Positions 34,044 to 43,168 are shown, numbered from the stretch's first letter. The stretch: 47,776 bases of DNA from Paludibacteraceae bacterium (GCA_017503075.1 JAFVTU010000013.1:1-47776); one strand, 5' to 3'. Numbers and translations: made by a program. The notes: a model not told the origin generated them from the sequence alone.

Positions 34044-35348
34044 TCATTTCTTCAGTTCGCCTGCGAAATACCTATCATACGACGCCATATCGATTAGTCC
34101 ATGACCTGATAGGTTGAATAGTATCACTCGCTCTACGCCTTCCTCTTTTGCCTTAAGTGCCTCATCTATAGCCGCTTTGATGGCATGTGTAGATTCGGGC
34201 GCAGGGATAATTCCTTCCACTTGGCTAAAGAGTACACCCGCCTCAAAACTATCCAACTGATTGATATCCACCGCCTCTATCAACCCATCTTGGCGCAATT
34301 GGCTGACGATAGCCCCCGCACCATGATAGCGCAATCCACCTGCATGGATGGCTTCTGGCTCGAAGTCGTGCCCCAACGTAAACATTGGAATAAGCGGCGT
34401 AAAGCCTTCAGTATCACCAAAATCGTATTCAAATCGTCCTTGCGTTAGCTTAGGACACGCCTCAGGTTCGGCAGCAATAAAGCGCGTTTTATATCCTTTG
34501 GTTAGGTTATCACGCATAAATGGGAAGGTTATTCCGCAGAAATTACTACCACCACCAAAGCATCCAATCACCACATCAGGATAGTCGCCTGCTATCTCCA
34601 TTTGCTTGCGGGCTTCCTCGCCAATGATAGTCTGATGGAGGCACACGTGATTGAGCACAGAGCCCAATCCATATCGCGTATCTGGCTGTTTACGAGCCAC
34701 TTCCACCGCCTCTGAGATTGCCATGCCCAAACTGCCTGGCGTATTGGGGAACTGTGCTCTCAGCGATCGCCCAGCTTCGGTGGTGAAGGATGGAGAAGGG
34801 ATGATTGTTGCCCCATAGGTGCGCATCACGGACTTGCGGTATGGTTTCTGCTCGTAGCTGGAGTTCACCATAAATACGGTTAAATCCAATCCAAAGTGTT
34901 TGCACGCGATAGACAACGCGGAGCCCCACTGCCCTGCTCCCGTCTCAGTGGTCATATGCTTGATCCCCTGCTGCTTATTGTAATATGCCTGGGGTATTGC
35001 AGAGTTCAGTTTGTGCGAGCCAACGGGGCTGACACTCTCGTTTTTGAAGTAGATTTTGGCAGGTGTATCCAGTGCTTTCTCCAGTCCACTGGCACGCACA
35101 AGAGGCGTTGGGCGGAAGATACGATATAGTTCTTGCACTTCTTCGGGTATATCAATATACGGCTCTTGCGAGAACTCTTGCTCTACTAATGCCTCTGCAA
35201 ATAGCGAACTCATCTCCTCTTTTTTCAGCGGTTCACGCGTAACGGGATTGAGTAATGGAGCAGGTTTATTGGGCATATCTGCCACAATATTATACCATTG
35301 AGTAGGCATCTCATTCTCCTGCAATACAATCTTCTTCGTAATCTTCAT
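34044..35348 (-). CDS. trpB: TrpB2-type tryptophan synthase beta chain
   Basis: A 434-residue PLP enzyme that joins indole and serine to tryptophan. Longer N-terminal part and PTPLVRASGLEKAL, the PLP Lys in VGSHKLNSA, GAGQWGSAL, the phosphate loop GCFGGGSNF and the C-terminal LSGHGLIDM are those of the TrpB2 subfamily, which often works without a TrpA partner. No other trp gene is in the window, so this could act as an indole salvage enzyme. It is the last gene of a long minus-strand run that starts near 41431. Confidence 0.9.
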   Translation of the reverse strand: MKITKKIVLQENEMPTQWYNIVADMPNKPAPLLNPVTREPLKKEEMSSLFAEALVEQEFSQEPYIDIPEEVQELYRIFRPTPLVRASGLEKALDTPAKIYFKNESVSPVGSHKLNSAIPQAYYNKQQGIKHMTTETGAGQWGSALSIACKHFGLDLTVFMVNSSYEQKPYRKSVMRTYGATIIPSPSFTTEAGRSLRAQFPNTPGSLGMAISEAVEVARKQPDTRYGLGSVLNHVCLHQTIIGEEARKQMEIAGDYPDVVIGCFGGGSNFCGITFPFMRDNLTKGYKTRFIAAEPEACPKLTQGRFEYDFGDTEGFTPLIPMFTLGHDFEPEAIHAGGLRYHGAGAIVSQLRQDGLIEAVDINQLDSFEAGVLFSQVEGIIPAPESTHAIKAAIDEALKAKEEGVERVILFNLSGHGLIDMASYDRYFAGELKK

Positions 35349-35369
35349 ACGTTCTAAATTTAATAGGGT

Positions 35370-36158
35370 TTACCAACGGCGACGAAATAATCCGCCAATC
35401 AAACAGATTAATATATAGAATGGATATACCACCTCCAACAGCAACGCTGTACCGAAGCCAACCGACTTATCGCGTTTCTTAATCAAGTGATATTCAATCG
35501 GAAACTTCACAATCAAAGCCACAGGAAATAACACCTGTATCACATTGGCTATCAATACGATTGCTCCGCAGCAAAGAATATCTTTGTCCGTGTATTTAGG
35601 TGCCTTGCCTGCCCAACGCATGCGCTGACGGAAGAACGCGCTCCACGAGGTGTGAGGACGAACGATGGCGGTCAATTCCTCGCTCTCACTCACCGCAATC
35701 TTCAGCCCCCTCCGCTTAAACGACTCTAAAAGAAACATATCATCACCACTCGGTATTTCGGGGTGCAAATCGGGATAGGACTCTAACCACCTGTCGCGCT
35801 TGGCGATGAGGTTCGCTCCGCTACACATGACTGCGTGCCCTCGCTTGGCTGTTTCTATGGTGAGTTGCTGAATGGCAGCATACTCGGCAATTTGCAACCG
35901 CTCTAGGAGCGACGGTTTCTCCCTCTCCGACTCCATCCGAAGAGTCAAGATAAGCAAATCCATGCCTTTAACCTCTAAACTGTAGCCCGATAGGGCGTCC
36001 TCTAAACTATGCAAGATGACGTCGTCATCTTGCATCCACACATACTCCGTCTTCGCTTCCGATATAAGGCGATAAAGAGCATGTTTCTTGCCCTTACCTT
36101 CGTCGTTAATTCCCTTTTGTGGTACAACAATAGTTATATTTTTCTCGCCTCTTAACAC
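35370..36158 (-). CDS. glycosyltransferase family 2, N-terminally short
   Basis: 262 residues starting with GTG at 36158; no ATG lies upstream in frame. The usual parts from the middle of a GT2 are present: GKGKKHAL, the DxD region in MQDDDV, the acidic motif SGDDMFLLESF, the RxxRW motif RQRMRWAGKA, and two to three C-terminal membrane segments. The first 50-60 residues of the nucleotide-binding fold (the SVIVPARNE-like strand and the first DD) are missing. The frame stays open upstream into the beta-lactamase gene but holds no GT-like sequence. It is either a truncated, possibly dead transferase or an unusual short variant. Confidence 0.75.
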   Translation of the reverse strand: MLRGEKNITIVVPQKGINDEGKGKKHALYRLISEAKTEYVWMQDDDVILHSLEDALSGYSLEVKGMDLLILTLRMESEREKPSLLERLQIAEYAAIQQLTIETAKRGHAVMCSGANLIAKRDRWLESYPDLHPEIPSGDDMFLLESFKRRGLKIAVSESEELTAIVRPHTSWSAFFRQRMRWAGKAPKYTDKDILCCGAIVLIANVIQVLFPVALIVKFPIEYHLIKKRDKSVGFGTALLLEVVYPFYILICLIGGLFRRRW

Positions 36159-36178
36159 GAAAAGATAATCCTTCAGAT

Positions 36179-37348
36179 TTATTGACCAAAATACGCCTTA
36201 TAGATAGCATTGGCTAATGTTTCGACGACATCTTTCTCGGGATTGAACACATACCCATTGGTAATGGCTACGATACCCCAACCATCCGCTGGGCTCCATA
36301 TCATGATACTGCGCAAGCCGTAGGCATCGCCAGTATGTCCCACGGGGTAGTTGCCTGGGGTATTGTAGTGAGGATCATCTAGGAAGTCCACAAACTCCAT
36401 GAGGCACAATCCGTATTGGTCCTCGTAGTAGTCATCTGTTAGCTTGATCCATACGGGCGTTTGCATGGTTTTAGCACTCTCCTCAGAGATGATACGCACG
36501 CCATTGAGCTGGCCATAGTTCATGTGCATCATCATATAGGTAGCCAAATCATGCGCTGATATTTTCACGCCGCCAGTAGGCGAAAATATAGGTGCGGAGT
36601 AGCCCATGACGTAATCATCGAGTTGATGTGCTACGCTGCCGTAGGCATTGGACTCTACGTATTGTCCGTCGCGATAACGGTAGATGGCAGCACGTCTTGT
36701 GCTATCAAGCTCGTCATTGTTGTGACCTGCATGCAATCCAAGTGGTGTTATCACATTCTCCTTTACGTAGCGGTCAAAACGTATGCCAGACACTTTCTCC
36801 AAGATAGCGCCTGCGAAGTTGAGACCCAAATTAGAGTAGTTGTAGCCAGTACCTGGAGCATAATCGTAATAGGTGGCGCTGTAGTCGCCATTTACGGCAG
36901 GGTTGATATGATCGAGTGTGGAATAATTCTCTGGGTCGCGGAAACTGGCGGTGTGTGAGAGCACCATGCGCAATGTGATAGGCACCTCTGGGTGATGTGG
37001 GTTGCGTACTTGGAAACCAATGAGATCACTCACATCATCATCGAGAGAGATGACGCCTTTTTCCACGAGTTGCATCAGGGATGTAGCGGTGAAGGACTTG
37101 GAGATAGATGCGATACGCATGAAATGATTAGTAGTCAAAGGCGTTTGACTGTCGAGATTGGCATGGCCAAAGGCTTTTTCATAAACTATCTGCCCATCTT
37201 GGACGATGACAGCAGCAATGCCCACTGCTTGGTAGTCGTTCATCACTTGCTGAATAGCTTGGTCGGTGCGTTTCTCCGCGCTGGAAGCGCAACTTGTAAT
37301 TACTAACATCATGGCAACTAAAGCCATAAACACATGATTGCTTCTCAT
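36179..37348 (-). CDS. serine hydrolase of the class C beta-lactamase fold
   Basis: 389 residues with a lipobox (LVITSCASS), so a lipoprotein in the periplasm or outer membrane. The S-x-x-K motif is SISK in MRIASISKSFTATSL, and the Y-x-N motif is YSN in GYNYSNLG. A late GHTGDAYGLRS holds the third motif (HTG, equivalent to KTG). This family covers beta-lactamases, D-aminopeptidases and esterases; the natural substrate is unknown. It lies 4 bp after aroA. Confidence 0.85.
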   Translation of the reverse strand: MRSNHVFMALVAMMLVITSCASSAEKRTDQAIQQVMNDYQAVGIAAVIVQDGQIVYEKAFGHANLDSQTPLTTNHFMRIASISKSFTATSLMQLVEKGVISLDDDVSDLIGFQVRNPHHPEVPITLRMVLSHTASFRDPENYSTLDHINPAVNGDYSATYYDYAPGTGYNYSNLGLNFAGAILEKVSGIRFDRYVKENVITPLGLHAGHNNDELDSTRRAAIYRYRDGQYVESNAYGSVAHQLDDYVMGYSAPIFSPTGGVKISAHDLATYMMMHMNYGQLNGVRIISEESAKTMQTPVWIKLTDDYYEDQYGLCLMEFVDFLDDPHYNTPGNYPVGHTGDAYGLRSIMIWSPADGWGIVAITNGYVFNPEKDVVETLANAIYKAYFGQ

Positions 37349-37352
37349 ATTA

Positions 37353-38468
37353 TTATAATTTTAAGGTGTTAATTCGACGAAAATGTTCCATAAACTGCGG
37401 ATAGGATTTGCTGATGCAGGCGGTGTCGTCCACTTCGTAGCCAGCAATTAACAACGCCATTGCCATGCGGTGGTCGTGGTCGGTACGGTGTTCGCGCACA
37501 GCGCGCAGGCGGTCGGATTCTTTGATTGGTAACGAGTCGGTGCCTGTGGCGTGTAACTCTATGCCCAAACGCTCGCAAGTAAGAGCGACAGCAGGGTAGA
37601 GATCGGGGCAGCTTCCAAAATCCTGGGTAAGGATTTTGGAATGGGACGTCGCTTGTGCGGCTATAGGACGCCCACTCAGTGGGCTATTGGACGCTTCGCT
37701 ATAGGCGATAGGCGAAAGGATGATGCCTTCGGGGGTATATTCAGTATGTACGCCGAGGTGGGCGAAGATGTCGGCAACGACCTTATCGCCTTGCAAGGAG
37801 TCACAAGAGAGTCCTGGGAGCGTAATCTCACCACCATGAAGGGCTACATACTCGTACCAGAAGGCAGCGGAGGACCAGTCTTTTTCTAAAGCGGACGCCG
37901 CTTGTGCGGCTATTGGACGCCCACCATGTGGGCTATTGGACGCCCTATGGGCTATTGGGTATTGGTCAATGATTTCTCGTGTGAGGGTGATGTAAGGCGA
38001 GGTGCTATTGGTTTGGACGTTTGCACCGATGAGGAGTAAGGCGGAAACGAACTGTGTGGATTGGGGATTGTTGAGAGTAACTATCCTATGCTTATCCAAT
38101 ATACATCCCTTAATGCGCAAAGGCGGGAAGCCCTCTTCGCCCAAATACTCAATATCTGCGCCTATCTCACGCAAAGCTTCTACTAACTGACCTATAGGAC
38201 GGTGACGCATGCGTTCTACGCCATCAAGAATAACCGTTTGTCCCTCTAGTTGAGCACAGTAGGAAGTGAGGAAGCGCATCGCCGTGCCGCAGTTGCCCAC
38301 ATCAATGAGGCTATGAGGCGATGAGGCTATAAGGCATAAGGAGCGGTGAAGAATCTGCACATCATCGGGCATAGAATCGGAGACGGGCATAAGCTCGTCT
38401 CCGTGTATAGCCTGAAGTATGAGCCAACGATTGGCTATAGACTTCGATATGGGCAGTTCGATGCGCAT
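37353..38468 (-). CDS. aroA: EPSP synthase with two in-frame repeat inserts
   Basis: 3-phosphoshikimate 1-carboxyvinyltransferase of the shikimate pathway, 371 residues (the usual length is about 430). The conserved parts are present: SKSIANR, GNCGTAMRFL, RMRHRPI, STQFVSAL, KDWSSAAFW, PDLYPAVAL, KESDRLRAV, DHRMAMAL. Two inserts are encoded by GC-rich palindromic repeats: residues about 168-192 (ASNSPHGGRPIAAQAAS) and about 259-275 (ASNSPLSGRPIAAQATS). A third low-complexity stretch (LCLIASSPHSLID) comes from an 8-nt repeat near the N-terminus. All active-site motifs survive, so the enzyme is probably functional. Confidence 0.93.
   Translation of the reverse strand: MRIELPISKSIANRWLILQAIHGDELMPVSDSMPDDVQILHRSLCLIASSPHSLIDVGNCGTAMRFLTSYCAQLEGQTVILDGVERMRHRPIGQLVEALREIGADIEYLGEEGFPPLRIKGCILDKHRIVTLNNPQSTQFVSALLLIGANVQTNSTSPYITLTREIIDQYPIAHRASNSPHGGRPIAAQAASALEKDWSSAAFWYEYVALHGGEITLPGLSCDSLQGDKVVADIFAHLGVHTEYTPEGIILSPIAYSEASNSPLSGRPIAAQATSHSKILTQDFGSCPDLYPAVALTCERLGIELHATGTDSLPIKESDRLRAVREHRTDHDHRMAMALLIAGYEVDDTACISKSYPQFMEHFRRINTLKL
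37645..37694. repeat. palindromic repeat insert A inside aroA
   Basis: GACGTCGCTTGTGCGGC, linker TATAGGAC, hairpin GCCCAC-TCA-GTGGGC, linker TATTGGAC, GC. It reads through in frame on the minus strand. Confidence 0.9.
37894..37966. repeat. palindromic repeat insert B inside aroA
   Basis: GAC, hairpin GCCGC-TTGT-GCGGC, linker TATTGGAC, hairpin GCCCAC-CAT-GTGGGC, linker TATTGGAC, hairpin GCCC-TAT-GGGC, then TATTGGGTATTGG. It shares its first 50 bp with insert A at about 90% identity. Confidence 0.9.
38307..38344. repeat. ATGAGGCT 8/7-nt repeat inside aroA
   Basis: ATGAGGCT, ATGAGGCG, ATGAGGCT, ATAAGGC, ATAAGG in frame near the N-terminus of AroA. Confidence 0.8.
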
Positions 38469-38479
38469 TGATTTTTTTA

Positions 38480-38570
38480 GTGTATGATGTAAAGTGTATG
38501 GTGTAAAGGCTGGGGGATACGGCCTTGCCGCTACTTCCTGCCTTTAAACTTTAAACCATAAACTTTAAAC
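38480..38570. repeat. two facing heptamer arrays around a stem, upstream of aroA
   Basis: GTGTATG, ATGTAAA, GTGTATG, GTGTAAA (38480-38507) face TTTAAAC, TTTAAAC, CATAAAC, TTTAAAC (38543-38570). TAAAGGC (38504-38510) pairs with GCCTTTA (38540-38546), so the arrays form the two arms of a hairpin between the DPP III and aroA genes. Confidence 0.8.
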
Positions 38571-38574
38571 TACA

Positions 38575-40551
38575 TTAATTGATGTCAGGCAAGAAAGAAT
38601 AGTCGCGGGAGTAACGGAGGTGTTGCTCAATGTAACCCTCGGTGTAGTCGAGAGTGACATCTGTGATATTGCCTTCTGCATCGTAGTGCGCGGTGTAAAC
38701 AGGGTTTACGAAGCCCTTATATGGAGCTAGGTTAAGTTTCTCGTAACGCTCCAAAATCTCTTTGTGCAGGTCTTGATCTACTTTCACAGCATATTCCTCC
38801 ACCATTGCTTTTGCTGCAGGGTAATCACCTTCAGAAGTGATGCGTTGGATCTCCCGGAGCAACTCGCCATAGAGGTGACGAATGCCCTCGTAATCATTGA
38901 TTTGGAGATAGTGCTTACCATCGCGCTCGATCATCTCTACCTCGTTGTTCTTGGCATTTTTGAACACCCAAAGGGCGATGAGCTGACGGTTGCGCATGTG
39001 TGACTCCTCAATATCTTTGCCTGGCTCGATACGCACGAGTTGGGTCATCAGACCGTTCATCATCTGTTGGTAGTAGAAGCCCTTGTATGCATTTTCGTCC
39101 TCTAAGAGTCCGAGTTCAACGAGCTTAGGATCGGCCATGTAGTAGAGACCGAGCAAGTCGGCACGCGCCTCCTCGATGGTAGAAGCATGCTCCTTGAGTG
39201 CATCTTTGGTAACACCTGGCATCAGTTTGCCCGAACCGTGGCCTACGCACTCGTGGAGATCGGTATGCAAGTCGCCACAAGCACCAGCTTTCTCGTACAT
39301 GGTAATCACCTCAGGGCTAATCATAAACTCCTCGTTGAAGCCATTGCCCTTGGCTGCCTCGTTGTAGGCGTGGGTGATATTGTCGATAGTCACAGACTTA
39401 GAACCGTAATCCTTGCGAATCCAATTAGCGTTAGGTAGGTTGATGCCGATTGGGGTAGCTGGATAGCAGTCGCCTGCCAAGATAGCTGCGGTAATAACCT
39501 TTGCGCTCACGCCTTTGACTTCCTCTTTCTTGTATTTCTTATCGGTTGGGGAGTTATCCTCAAACCATTGTGCGTTGTCAGAAATAGTTTGGCAGCGGTG
39601 GGTAGCGCGCATATCTTTGAAGTTCACGAGCGATTCCCAAGTACCTGTAATACCCAGAGGATCAGCATATGTCTCGGTAAAACCATTCACATAGTCCACA
39701 CGGCTGTCGAGATCTTTTACCCAAGCGATGCAGTACTCGTTGAACGCTTTCAAGTCGCCAGTCTTATTGAACTCAATCATCTTTTCAATCACGAGACGTT
39801 GTTGCTCGTTCTCGGCGAAAGGCAGTGCTTTCTCAAGGTGCTCAACCACATGGCTGAGTGCTTCGCCGTACATACCACCTACTTTGTAGGTACGCTCTAC
39901 TACTTGTCCGTTCTCTTTCACGAGTTTACTGTTAAGACCAATCCACAGTGGCTCTGCAGAGTTGTCCTTGTGTGCCTCGTAGTATGCCTCTGCTTCGGCT
40001 TGGGTCACGCCTTCGTAGTAGTTGTTGGCAGACGCGAGGAGCAAGTCTTCGCCGTCAAGACTCAAACTCTTTGGCATTACGGTTGGGTCGAACATCACTG
40101 GCAGAATTGCCTCGTCGTAGGTCACACCTGCTTCAGCACACGCGTTTACAAACCACTCTTGAGAAAACTCAGGTTGGAACTTGTCGGAAGCGTAGTGATG
40201 GTGAATACCATTGGCAAACCATACGCGTTTGAGGTATTTCTCGAAGTTGAGGAACTCAGCGCTTGTCTTATCGCCCTTATATTGGGTGTAGAGGGCTTCG
40301 AGTGCGCGACGGATGCGCAGGTTGTAGCGACCGTTTTGATCGTAAAGGATATCACGACCATGCAGGGCTGCTTCGGTGAGGTGATAAACGAGGGTCTTTT
40401 GTTGCAGACTCAATGAGTCAAACTCTGGCACTTGGTAGCGCAGAATCTCAAGGTCATAAAACTTGTCCACGGTGTAGTCGAATGTTTGTTCTTGTTTGCA
40501 GCATGCACTGAGTGCAATCAGGGCGAGACTGAGGATTGCTAGTTTCTTCAT
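38575..40551 (-). CDS. dipeptidyl peptidase III (M49)
   Basis: A 658-residue zinc peptidase that removes dipeptides from peptide N-termini. The N-terminal lipobox-like ALIALSACCKQ suggests an exported lipoprotein. The zinc site is HECVGH (the M49 HExxGH motif), followed by GSGKLMPGV, and the second ligand region is EEARADLLGLYYM. Length and sequence match the Bacteroidetes type rather than the larger eukaryotic one. It lies one base after the nucleoside phosphorylase gene. Confidence 0.93.
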   Translation of the reverse strand: MKKLAILSLALIALSACCKQEQTFDYTVDKFYDLEILRYQVPEFDSLSLQQKTLVYHLTEAALHGRDILYDQNGRYNLRIRRALEALYTQYKGDKTSAEFLNFEKYLKRVWFANGIHHHYASDKFQPEFSQEWFVNACAEAGVTYDEAILPVMFDPTVMPKSLSLDGEDLLLASANNYYEGVTQAEAEAYYEAHKDNSAEPLWIGLNSKLVKENGQVVERTYKVGGMYGEALSHVVEHLEKALPFAENEQQRLVIEKMIEFNKTGDLKAFNEYCIAWVKDLDSRVDYVNGFTETYADPLGITGTWESLVNFKDMRATHRCQTISDNAQWFEDNSPTDKKYKKEEVKGVSAKVITAAILAGDCYPATPIGINLPNANWIRKDYGSKSVTIDNITHAYNEAAKGNGFNEEFMISPEVITMYEKAGACGDLHTDLHECVGHGSGKLMPGVTKDALKEHASTIEEARADLLGLYYMADPKLVELGLLEDENAYKGFYYQQMMNGLMTQLVRIEPGKDIEESHMRNRQLIALWVFKNAKNNEVEMIERDGKHYLQINDYEGIRHLYGELLREIQRITSEGDYPAAKAMVEEYAVKVDQDLHKEILERYEKLNLAPYKGFVNPVYTAHYDAEGNITDVTLDYTEGYIEQHLRYSRDYSFLPDIN

Positions 40552-40552
40552 C

Positions 40553-41431
40553 TTATATTCTTTCTAATACGGTTTGTACGAGTTGTTTGATACGAGGTTT
40601 GTAGTCAGTGTTAGCGGCTTCGACTTTGCGTTGGGCGATGACGCAGCAGACGGTCATGGCCTTGTGCCCCATCAGTAGACTGAGGCCTGCGATAGCACTA
40701 CCCTCCATCTCGTAATTGGTGATGCGTTGTCCCTCATAACGGAAGTCAGTGATACGTTCGTTGATGTCTTTCACTGCCAAGTCACAGCGCAATACGCGAC
40801 CTTGAGGGCCATAGAAACCATTAGCAGCGATGGTGCAGCCACGCATCATATCTTCGCCTGCAATACGGTTAACGAGTTCTGGGTTAGCAGCCACTACATA
40901 TGGGCGAGCCGCTTTGGCGGGATAGTGGATGAAGTCCACGAGTGCATTCTCAAAACCGAGGTCGGCAATCTCATCACGGCCTTCATAAAAAGCCAAGACA
41001 CCATCCCAACCGATAGACTTCTCGCTGACAAGGAAAGTGCCGAGAGGAATATCCTCTTGCATGCCTCCACAAGTGCCGATACGCACGATTTCAAGTGTGC
41101 GGTGCTCGTCTTTCTCGGTGCGAGTGGCGAAGTCGATGTTGGCAAGGGCATCGAGTTCGTTGAGCACAATATCGCAGTTGTCGGTACCAATACCCGTAGA
41201 GATACAAGAGATGCGTTTGCCCTTGTATTTGCCTGTAATGGTATGAAACTCACGGCTTTGGATATCGCACTCAATACTGCCTTCGTCGAAGAACGAAGCC
41301 ACCATATTCACGCGACCTTGGTCGCCGACCAGTATTACTTTATCCGCCAGATGTTCGGGGCGAATGTGCAAATGGAATATGCTACCATCCTCATTGATAA
41401 TGAGTTGGCTGGCAGGGAATGTTTTTTTCAT
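40553..41431 (-). CDS. nucleoside phosphorylase (uridine-phosphorylase family)
   Basis: 292 residues of the PNP/UDP phosphorylase fold, used for nucleoside salvage. It has VILVGDQGRV (phosphate loop with the acidic residue), CISTGIGTDNCDIVLNE, IVRIGTCGGMQ and the late NYEMEGSAIAGLSLLMGH motif with the ribose-binding Glu-Met-Glu. The exact base preference cannot be told. It is the first gene of the run down to trpB; no clear promoter box was found in the 170 bp upstream, which contain a GCGGCAAAGCCGC hairpin (41462-41474). Confidence 0.88.
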   Translation of the reverse strand: MKKTFPASQLIINEDGSIFHLHIRPEHLADKVILVGDQGRVNMVASFFDEGSIECDIQSREFHTITGKYKGKRISCISTGIGTDNCDIVLNELDALANIDFATRTEKDEHRTLEIVRIGTCGGMQEDIPLGTFLVSEKSIGWDGVLAFYEGRDEIADLGFENALVDFIHYPAKAARPYVVAANPELVNRIAGEDMMRGCTIAANGFYGPQGRVLRCDLAVKDINERITDFRYEGQRITNYEMEGSAIAGLSLLMGHKAMTVCCVIAQRKVEAANTDYKPRIKQLVQTVLERI

Positions 41432-41597
41432 AGATTCAAAATAGTTTTAAAGGTTTCACGCGGCAAAGCCGCTTGTTTCAAAGTTTTAATGCTATAAAGT
41501 TGCATTTTTATTGAGTAGATTGCGGCGCGGAGGGCGGGAGTTATGTGGTACATAATGACCAACCGACAAACCGCAAGATACCAACAAAAACAACTTG

Positions 41598-41903
41598 TTA
41601 TGCTTGACCGCCGCCGAAAGACATCGGAATAGTACTTCCTGGGGCAGGAGTGCCATTGATTTTGATGGTACCAAATTGCTTCTCGTATTTAGCTACGTTC
41701 TCTTGCAGCGCAAAGAGTAGTTTCTTGGTATTCTCTGGTGTCATGATGATACGTGATTGCACGTTTGCGCTCTTCTGACCAGGCATCATACGCACAAAAT
41801 CCACTACGAACTCCGATGAGGAGTGTGCTACGATAGCGAGGTTAGAATAATTACCTTCTGCCACTTCGGGCGAGAGGTTGATGTTGAGTTTTTGTTCTTC
41901 CAT
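41598..41903 (-). CDS. DUF3467 protein
   Basis: A 101-residue soluble protein. The family pattern is clear: EGNYSNLAIVAHSSSEFVVDFVRMMPG and SRIIMTPENTKKLLFALQENV (each quoted in part). DUF3467 proteins are short and widespread in the phylum; their function is unknown. The gene lies after the GT2 gene, separated by a 10-nt tandem repeat. Confidence 0.88.
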   Translation of the reverse strand: MEEQKLNINLSPEVAEGNYSNLAIVAHSSSEFVVDFVRMMPGQKSANVQSRIIMTPENTKKLLFALQENVAKYEKQFGTIKINGTPAPGSTIPMSFGGGQA

Positions 41904-41909
41904 AATTGT

Positions 41910-41953
41910 ATTGTTTAGAATTGTGTAGTGTTGTATAGGATTGTATAGGGTGG
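41910..41953. repeat. AGGATTGTAT 10-nt repeat before the DUF3467 gene
   Basis: AGAATTGTGT, AGTGTTGTAT, AGGATTGTAT, AGGGTGG. The same unit occurs in the B12-locus lipoprotein gene (12562-12602). Confidence 0.75.
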
Positions 41954-41954
41954 T

Positions 41955-43151
41955 TTACCAATATATTTGTTGTTTTTGACGTAATAAGGGTTGGGTCGCC
42001 AATATAAATAGATTTATTAGAGGCAATGCAATGTCGTAGAAAATAATGTCTATTCCTACACCGCGCATGTGTAACCTCTTTGTTGCTAAATTTATAATAA
42101 TCAATTGTATAAGTAAACGAATAAGCCATAGTCCTACTGCGATTGCCGCAATAAGCCATTGCCCGATAGAGCAACTATGTGCAATACAAAATATCAAAAA
42201 CAAGTATACTAGTCCTCTGCTGAAAGGTTCTGCTGCAATGCGCATTTTACTCTTTAAACTATAATGTGGAGATACCCCCAAATGACGGCGTTTTTGGTGA
42301 AGCCATTCATGCCAAGTGCGTTTAGGTGGCGACCAAGTGAGAGCATCTGGATTACATATGACAGATGTGTTGTTCTTTGTTGCTATTTTATTGACAAATA
42401 AATCATCATCTCCTGCTCGTTCGCAAAGTAATCCTTGAAAGCCCTTATTGGCAAAAAATGTATCTTTGCGATATGCTAAATTGCGCCCAACTCCCATATA
42501 TGGATGTCCTGATTTGGCCATTCCCATATATTGTAGACCGCTAAAAAGTGTATCGTAGCAAATTAACTTGTTGAGTACCCCTTTTTTTTCAAAATATGGT
42601 CCAAATCCCAAAACGATTTCGGTTTCTTCTTTATGGAAACCATTCACCATCTCGCGAATCCAATTGCGCGACTCTGGACGACAATCCGCATCTGTAAGAA
42701 GGATATAGTTATAGTGTGCCGCTTTGATACCAATGGTCAATGCTAATTTTTTGCTACTAATAACTCGTGCGCCATAAGGTACAAAGGTGTGGTATAATCT
42801 ATGGCTCTGTTGACTATATTGTTCTAGAATAGTATGGGTGTTGTCTTCAGAACCATCATCCACCACAATGACTTCAAAGGTAGGGTAATCTTGGTTGAGT
42901 AATGTGTGAAGATAGTCTTGTAGGTTGGTTTCTTCATTGCGTGCACACACGATGACACTCACTCCAGGCAATGGTTGGGTATTTTCTCTTGAAGCCGAAG
43001 GAGATACCTTGGCTCCTTTTCTAATATAACGAAGATAAAAATACAATTGATGTATTACAACAACGAGCATAATACCCAATAAACCACATCCCAGTGGATT
43101 GGTTTGTAGGTATGAAACAACGAAGTTGAGAATATCTTCGGGAATAATCAC
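41955..43151 (-). CDS. membrane glycosyltransferase family 2
   Basis: 398 residues with an N-terminal membrane segment (about 10-40), a full GT-A domain (PGVSVIVCARNEE, VIVVDDGSEDN, LLTDADCRPE) and, later, AGDDDLFVN and the QKRRH motif. Two to three membrane segments close the protein (YLFLIFCIAHSCSIGQWLIA). It resembles processive or polyprenyl-linked GT2 enzymes; the acceptor is unknown. It follows the SGNH gene after 17 bp, so both may handle an acetylated polysaccharide or lipid. Confidence 0.88.
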   Translation of the reverse strand: MIIPEDILNFVVSYLQTNPLGCGLLGIMLVVVIHQLYFYLRYIRKGAKVSPSASRENTQPLPGVSVIVCARNEETNLQDYLHTLLNQDYPTFEVIVVDDGSEDNTHTILEQYSQQSHRLYHTFVPYGARVISSKKLALTIGIKAAHYNYILLTDADCRPESRNWIREMVNGFHKEETEIVLGFGPYFEKKGVLNKLICYDTLFSGLQYMGMAKSGHPYMGVGRNLAYRKDTFFANKGFQGLLCERAGDDDLFVNKIATKNNTSVICNPDALTWSPPKRTWHEWLHQKRRHLGVSPHYSLKSKMRIAAEPFSRGLVYLFLIFCIAHSCSIGQWLIAAIAVGLWLIRLLIQLIIINLATKRLHMRGVGIDIIFYDIALPLINLFILATQPLLRQKQQIYW

Positions 43152-43168
43152 GACAAAATGACTAAAGG

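Noticed and set aside
39568-40416. 282-codon plus-strand ORF opposite the DPP III gene
   Set aside because: Shadow of a clear M49 peptidase; no promoter and no family features.
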